Shown piece by piece: positions 15,294 to 18,347 of a DNA stretch of 18,347 bases. The notes under the pieces are model-generated. The model was not told where the DNA came from, made no database searches, and worked only from the letters and a program-made list of their open reading frames with translations. The translations under genes were made by a program, and so were the position numbers. How positions within the stretch are numbered: the first letter of the stretch is position 1; each line of letters starts with the position of its first letter. The DNA comes from Sanchytrium tribonematis (taxonomy: Eukaryota > Sanchytriomycota > Sanchytriomycetes > Sanchytriales > Sanchytriaceae), in assembly GCA_018985235.1 (NCBI GenBank), contig JADGIG010000115.1:1-18347 (forward strand), in the 5' to 3' direction.

Positions 15294-15427
15294 GGCCAAA
15301 ATATTTTTACTTCGTGACGACCCTTAACTACATTTTGAATTATTTTTCATATCACTTATTTATTACATCAGAAAATTAATCAATATCACAATTAAAAATT
15401 CTCCTTGAATCACATCGTTTAAAATTT
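15294..15427. promoter_or_regulatory. Divergent intergenic region upstream of the CDF transporter
   Basis: This 134-bp AT-rich spacer between two divergent start codons is the longest non-coding stretch in the window. It should hold both promoters. No TATA box in a convincing position, metal-response element or RNA gene was recognised. Confidence 0.45.
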
Positions 15428-16565
15428 ATGTCTAACAATAATCATTCTGATGTTGATTCTAACTGTCTTATGATCGAGCAACAAGACAACAAAGCTTCTA
15501 GGAAACTGATTTATGCCTCAATTTTATGCTTTCTTTTCTTTTTGGCGGAATTGCTTGGTGGAATATTCGCCAATTCACTCGCATTAATTTCAGATTCTTT
15601 CCATATGTTATCCGATGTATCAGGATTTGCTATTTCATTGGCAAGTATTTGGATTGCAAGTAAACCAAAAACATCGAGGCATTCTTTTGGATTTCACCGC
15701 GCTGAAATAATTGGTGCTGTATTGTCTGTATTATTAATTTGGGTTTTGACGGGAATTCTTCTCAGTGAAGCAGTGGAGCGTATAAAAAATCCAGTCGAGA
15801 TAAATGCTCCAATTATGCTGCTAACAAGTATTGCTGGACTTGTTGTCAATATTGTTGTTCTATTTGTACTTGGTGGTCATCATCACGCTGGACATTCTCA
15901 CCATCACCCAAATATCGAAGAACTCGGTGAGGAAATCGAATCTGGTAGAAACAGAATGACAAACTCCGTTGCAGGTAGCAATTCTGCTTCTCCATCTCCA
16001 ACTAGGATTACGCTGGTGGAACCGGACGTGCGGGTCACTGAAGAAAGACACGATAACATTAATATCAGAGCAGCCATAATCCACGCACTTGGTGACGCCT
16101 TGTTTAGTGTAGGTGTGATTATTGCCTCATTAATAATTTATTTTAAACCAGAATACCACATCGTTGATCCCATCTCTACCATATTTTTTAGTATCATTGT
16201 TTTATTTACTACTCTCCGAATTTTAAAAGACAGCTTATTTGTTTTAATGGAGGCATCACCAAGCAATATCGATGTCGACAGACTCAAGTTTGAACTAAGT
16301 GGAATTGCTGGAGTGAATGATATTCATTGTTTCCATGTTTGGCTACTATCTATTGGAAGGGTAATTTTGGTTTATTTAGACAGCCCTATCAGTTCATTTG
16401 GCAACTGACCCATCAGAAATTAGAGATTTAAAAGATCTGCATAGAATATTGGCCGACGCAGAGCATATCGCTTATAACATATTTAATATCGACCATTGTA
16501 CAATTCAAATTGAAATTCCAAGAGACGGTGTAAAATCTGGATGCAGAACACCATCCAACCAATAA
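15428..16565 (+). CDS. Cation diffusion facilitator zinc transporter (ZRC1/ZnT type)
   Basis: The coding sequence joins 15428-16360 and 16380-16565 and encodes 372 residues with six transmembrane segments and a cytosolic C-terminal domain. The intramembrane zinc site is visible as H59-x3-D63 in TM2 (SDSFHMLSD) and H219-x3-D223 in TM5 (IHALGDALFSVG). An H-D/H-D site is typical of Zn-selective CDF members. The TM4-TM5 loop (about 150-210) has a histidine cluster, GGHHHAGHSHHHP. The C-terminal domain runs from MEASPSNIDVDRL to the end and includes HCFHVWLLSIGRTALSVHL, which exists only after the 19-nt intron is removed. Such proteins move zinc (sometimes cobalt or cadmium) in exchange for protons into vacuole or endomembrane lumen. 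The stop is 1 bp from the stop of convergent TYW2. Confidence 0.93.
16361..16379 (+). other. 19-nt spliceosomal intron in the CDF transporter gene
   Basis: It reads GTAATTTTGGTTTATTTAG, phase 0. Splicing gives SIGRTALSVHLATDPSE, matching the conserved HVW...L-S-x-H-L strand of the CDF C-terminal domain. Retention has no internal stop but shifts the frame and ends nine codons after the acceptor. Confidence 0.95.
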
Positions 16566-16566
16566 A

Positions 16567-17433
16567 TTATTGTGATTTAGTGCATTCTACAACGTAATGA
16601 TAAACATTCGGGGCATAGTTCTTGACTTTCCTGGCTGATTTTGGTTGCATGTCAGAATCCAATTTAGTATAAAGCTCTTCTTCACTAGTGCTGCATTCGT
16701 GGATAATCATTTCACCAGACCCAAATACAATTTTCTTCGCTAAATTCCACATTCCTTTCGAAGTTGGCAAAAGTCCACAAAGAACAAGATCAGCATTTAA
16801 ACCTGAAAGATATCGCTCATATTCATGATGGTTTCCAGGGCACACCACAATAACTTTTTGATTAATATAATTATTGAGATTTTCGATTTTATCCACCCCA
16901 AATTTCCAGTACACCTTGGTTTTGATATCCATAAGTTCTGCAATACTTTCAATCTCGCCATATATGTTTTTTCCATCAACTGTAAAAGTATCTTTTTTAT
17001 ACAAAACAACAATTCGTTGCTTGTTTAGATTCGCACCGATAATCATACCGGCGATACTGAAAGGATTCCATTCACAAGCTATAACGCATTTGCCTTGACT
17101 ATATAGTGGAAAACACCAATATCCAATTCCAGCACATAGATCAACCACCAAATTTGCTTTTTTTTGACCAATGACTTGTTTTTCAAAATGATTGCCTTTG
17201 GAAAACATAGTCTTTAATGGATACCAACTATAGAAAATCCCAAATTGCTTTGCTTTTGCCCAATATTGGTCAAAATTTCCCATCAGCGGCTTCAATTGAG
17301 GCGTTCTTAAAGTATCATTCAAAATTTTGTCAATATATGCAACGTGGGTACATTTTAATTTTTTAGCAAGTTCCTCGGGATTCGGATATTCTTTTTTGAC
17401 AAGCAGCATTGTGTCATACCTCTCATAGCTCAT
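16567..17433 (-). CDS. TYW2: tRNA wybutosine-synthesizing protein 2 (TYW2/Trm12)
   Basis: This 288-residue protein has a class-I Rossmann fold of the Trm5/TYW2 family. The region FYSWYPLKTMFSKGNHFEKQ (about 67-86) matches the family's W-x-x-MFSxGN-x-x-E-K block. SAM-binding motif I is VVDLCAGIGYW (96-106) and is followed by the acidic loop EWNPFS (121-126). TYW2 members typically carry E-x-NP-W/F-S-x-x-G here, whereas Trm5 has INP-x-A. TYW2 transfers the 3-amino-3-carboxypropyl group of SAM onto the wybutosine precursor at G37 of tRNA-Phe. The protein is shorter than yeast Trm12 (about 460), lacking most of the N-terminal region. The ATG at 17433 is the first true ATG; a GTG 11 codons upstream was not used. 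It lies 42 bp after DPH7 on the same strand. Confidence 0.82.
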   Translation of the reverse strand: MSYERYDTMLLVKKEYPNPEELAKKLKCTHVAYIDKILNDTLRTPQLKPLMGNFDQYWAKAKQFGIFYSWYPLKTMFSKGNHFEKQVIGQKKANLVVDLCAGIGYWCFPLYSQGKCVIACEWNPFSIAGMIIGANLNKQRIVVLYKKDTFTVDGKNIYGEIESIAELMDIKTKVYWKFGVDKIENLNNYINQKVIVVCPGNHHEYERYLSGLNADLVLCGLLPTSKGMWNLAKKIVFGSGEMIIHECSTSEEELYTKLDSDMQPKSARKVKNYAPNVYHYVVECTKSQ

Positions 17434-17475
17434 TTTCTCAAGTTGCAAGGAGATTAAATTTGTCACACAATTTTA

Positions 17476-18312
17476 TTAATTGTCCATATTCCAGAAACAC
17501 AACATTTTATCATAAAATGAACAAGTGGCTACTTTAGTTTGGTTAAGCCACACAGCTCCGTAAACCATTGATTCGTGTTTTGAAAAAGTTTGCAGAATTT
17601 GATTTTGCCTCAAATCTACAATGTGTGCACCACCATGCATTGCAGCAATCAACCATATTTGATCATTGTTTGGATTCTTTTTCATTCTCCATATTCCACC
17701 TCCACAGTCTAATTCTGATTCGATTCTGTTTGGCGTTCTTGAATCCACAATACGGACTTTTTCGTCATAGTTTCCACATAGAATATTATTGTCATAAATT
17801 TCAAGACAAGATACACCCATTTCAAAAGTTTTCTTCCAAATTGGTTCTTTGGAAGCATTGATATCCCAAAAATTTAAGTTACAATCATCTGCACCAGAAA
17901 CAATATTGGCATGATTTTGCCAGCAACAACTCCATACTTCCAAACTATGTCCTTTAATGTCTTGCATCAAGGTTCTAGTATTAGTGTCGAAAATATGCAG
18001 ATAACCCAAGGAATCGGAAATAAGACACATTCCCAAATTTGATACAGACAATGACAATCCAATCCCATTTGATATCTCATAGCATTCTTTGTCTTCACCA
18101 ATTACGATAAGTTCACCCTCAGAAGTCACGCCATATAGTCTTTCCTTGTACACTTCGATATCCAGCACACCGTTTCCTCTGTAATACTCCGCAGATCTAG
18201 AAGCAATTTTACCGACTCTTTTTGAATCTTGTAATTCATAGCATGCATAAACGAGCTGGTCATCGAAAATTTCTAAATCATCGGGAGTAAATTCCAACTC
18301 CAAGTGTTCCAT
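17476..18312 (-). CDS. DPH7: Diphthine methyltransferase DPH7 (WDR85)
   Basis: This 278-residue protein is a WD propeller. Family-specific blocks appear in order: GHSLEVWSCCWQ, SGADDCNLNFWD, GVSCLEIY, CGNYDEKVRIVDSR, DCGGGIWRMK, AAMHGGAHIVD, KHESMVYGAVW and CSFYDKMLCFW. The GGGIWR, AAMHGG, HESMVYG and CSFYD motifs together are diagnostic of DPH7 rather than a general WD protein. DPH7 hydrolyses the methyl ester of methylated diphthine, allowing final amidation to diphthamide on a histidine of elongation factor eEF2. It is slightly shorter than yeast Rrt2/Dph7 (about 387) but has both ends of the propeller. The ATG at 18312 is near the window edge; the last 35 bp contain no identified feature. 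Confidence 0.93.
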   Translation of the reverse strand: MEHLELEFTPDDLEIFDDQLVYACYELQDSKRVGKIASRSAEYYRGNGVLDIEVYKERLYGVTSEGELIVIGEDKECYEISNGIGLSLSVSNLGMCLISDSLGYLHIFDTNTRTLMQDIKGHSLEVWSCCWQNHANIVSGADDCNLNFWDINASKEPIWKKTFEMGVSCLEIYDNNILCGNYDEKVRIVDSRTPNRIESELDCGGGIWRMKKNPNNDQIWLIAAMHGGAHIVDLRQNQILQTFSKHESMVYGAVWLNQTKVATCSFYDKMLCFWNMDN

Positions 18313-18347
18313 TTAGAAAATATTTATTAAACTTCAACCATTTCTCG

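Noticed and set aside
15860-16084. Antisense open frame inside the CDF gene, and similar short frames opposite or out of frame elsewhere (for example 40-237, 529-717, 913-1107, 10758-11099)
   Set aside because: They lie wholly within well-supported genes and show no family features; they are by-products of codon bias on the other strand.
16567-17466. GTG and TTG upstream codons as starts for TYW2, SNF5, MSH4, BRO1-like and the unrecognised gene
   Set aside because: A eukaryotic nuclear gene should use ATG; each has a good in-frame ATG a few codons downstream.
1-18347. tRNA, rRNA, CRISPR, transposon or tandem-repeat features
   Set aside because: Spacers are too short for most RNA genes, and reading both strands showed no cloverleaf, repeat array, transposase or inverted terminal repeat.

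Overview
This window is a very compact, AT-rich nuclear segment of a eukaryote. It encodes nuclear-encoded mitochondrial, chromatin, meiotic, mRNA-export, ESCRT-like and tRNA-modification proteins, and seven of its 18 genes are broken by tiny introns. Three points favour an early-diverging fungal-lineage organism: a SNF5 protein carrying a C-terminal GATA finger, PLAC8 and COX16-type proteins, and a likely dynein-2 (ciliary) intermediate chain that would imply a flagellated stage. A Cryptomycota (Rozella-like), aphelid or chytrid relative is plausible. The lineage is an inference; no rRNA or marker gene is present to prove it.

Layout, left to right. A WD/dynein-2-type gene (partial, -) and a stand-alone UBR-box gene (-) are followed by COX16 (+), SNF5-GATA (-), an AIG1-like hydrolase (+), mitochondrial ribosomal protein mL44 (-), NXT1/p15 (+), an N-terminally short BRO1/ALIX-like gene (-) and MSH4 (-). 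Next come a coiled-coil protein (+), a small secreted protein (-), a CDC27/APC3-like TPR protein (+), WDR6/Trm734 (+), a PLAC8 protein (-), an unrecognised protein (-), a CDF zinc transporter (+), TYW2/Trm12 (-) and DPH7 (-). Genes are packed almost without spacers. Most divergent pairs have about 30-130 bp between start codons. Convergent pairs are separated by 0-55 bp, and one pair overlaps by 4 bp.

The main discovery is the intron class. Seven introns can be read from reading-frame continuity, five of them supported by conserved protein sequence across the junction, and all are 19 or 20 nt long. Each starts GTA and ends AG, none is a multiple of three, and all lie in the 3' part of their gene. 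Without removing them, the GATA finger, the PLAC8 domain, the CDF C-terminal domain, MSH4 and the CDC27-like TPR array would all be broken. Introns this short are known from very few lineages and sit near the physical limit of spliceosomal splicing.

Functionally the genes are a housekeeping mix. One theme is tRNA-Phe anticodon-loop and eEF2 modification: WDR6/Trm734 (Gm34), TYW2 (wybutosine-37) and DPH7 (diphthamide) all lie in the right third, the last two adjacent on one strand. No tRNA, rRNA, mobile element, CRISPR or long repeat was seen, and no stretch over about 150 bp lacks a gene.
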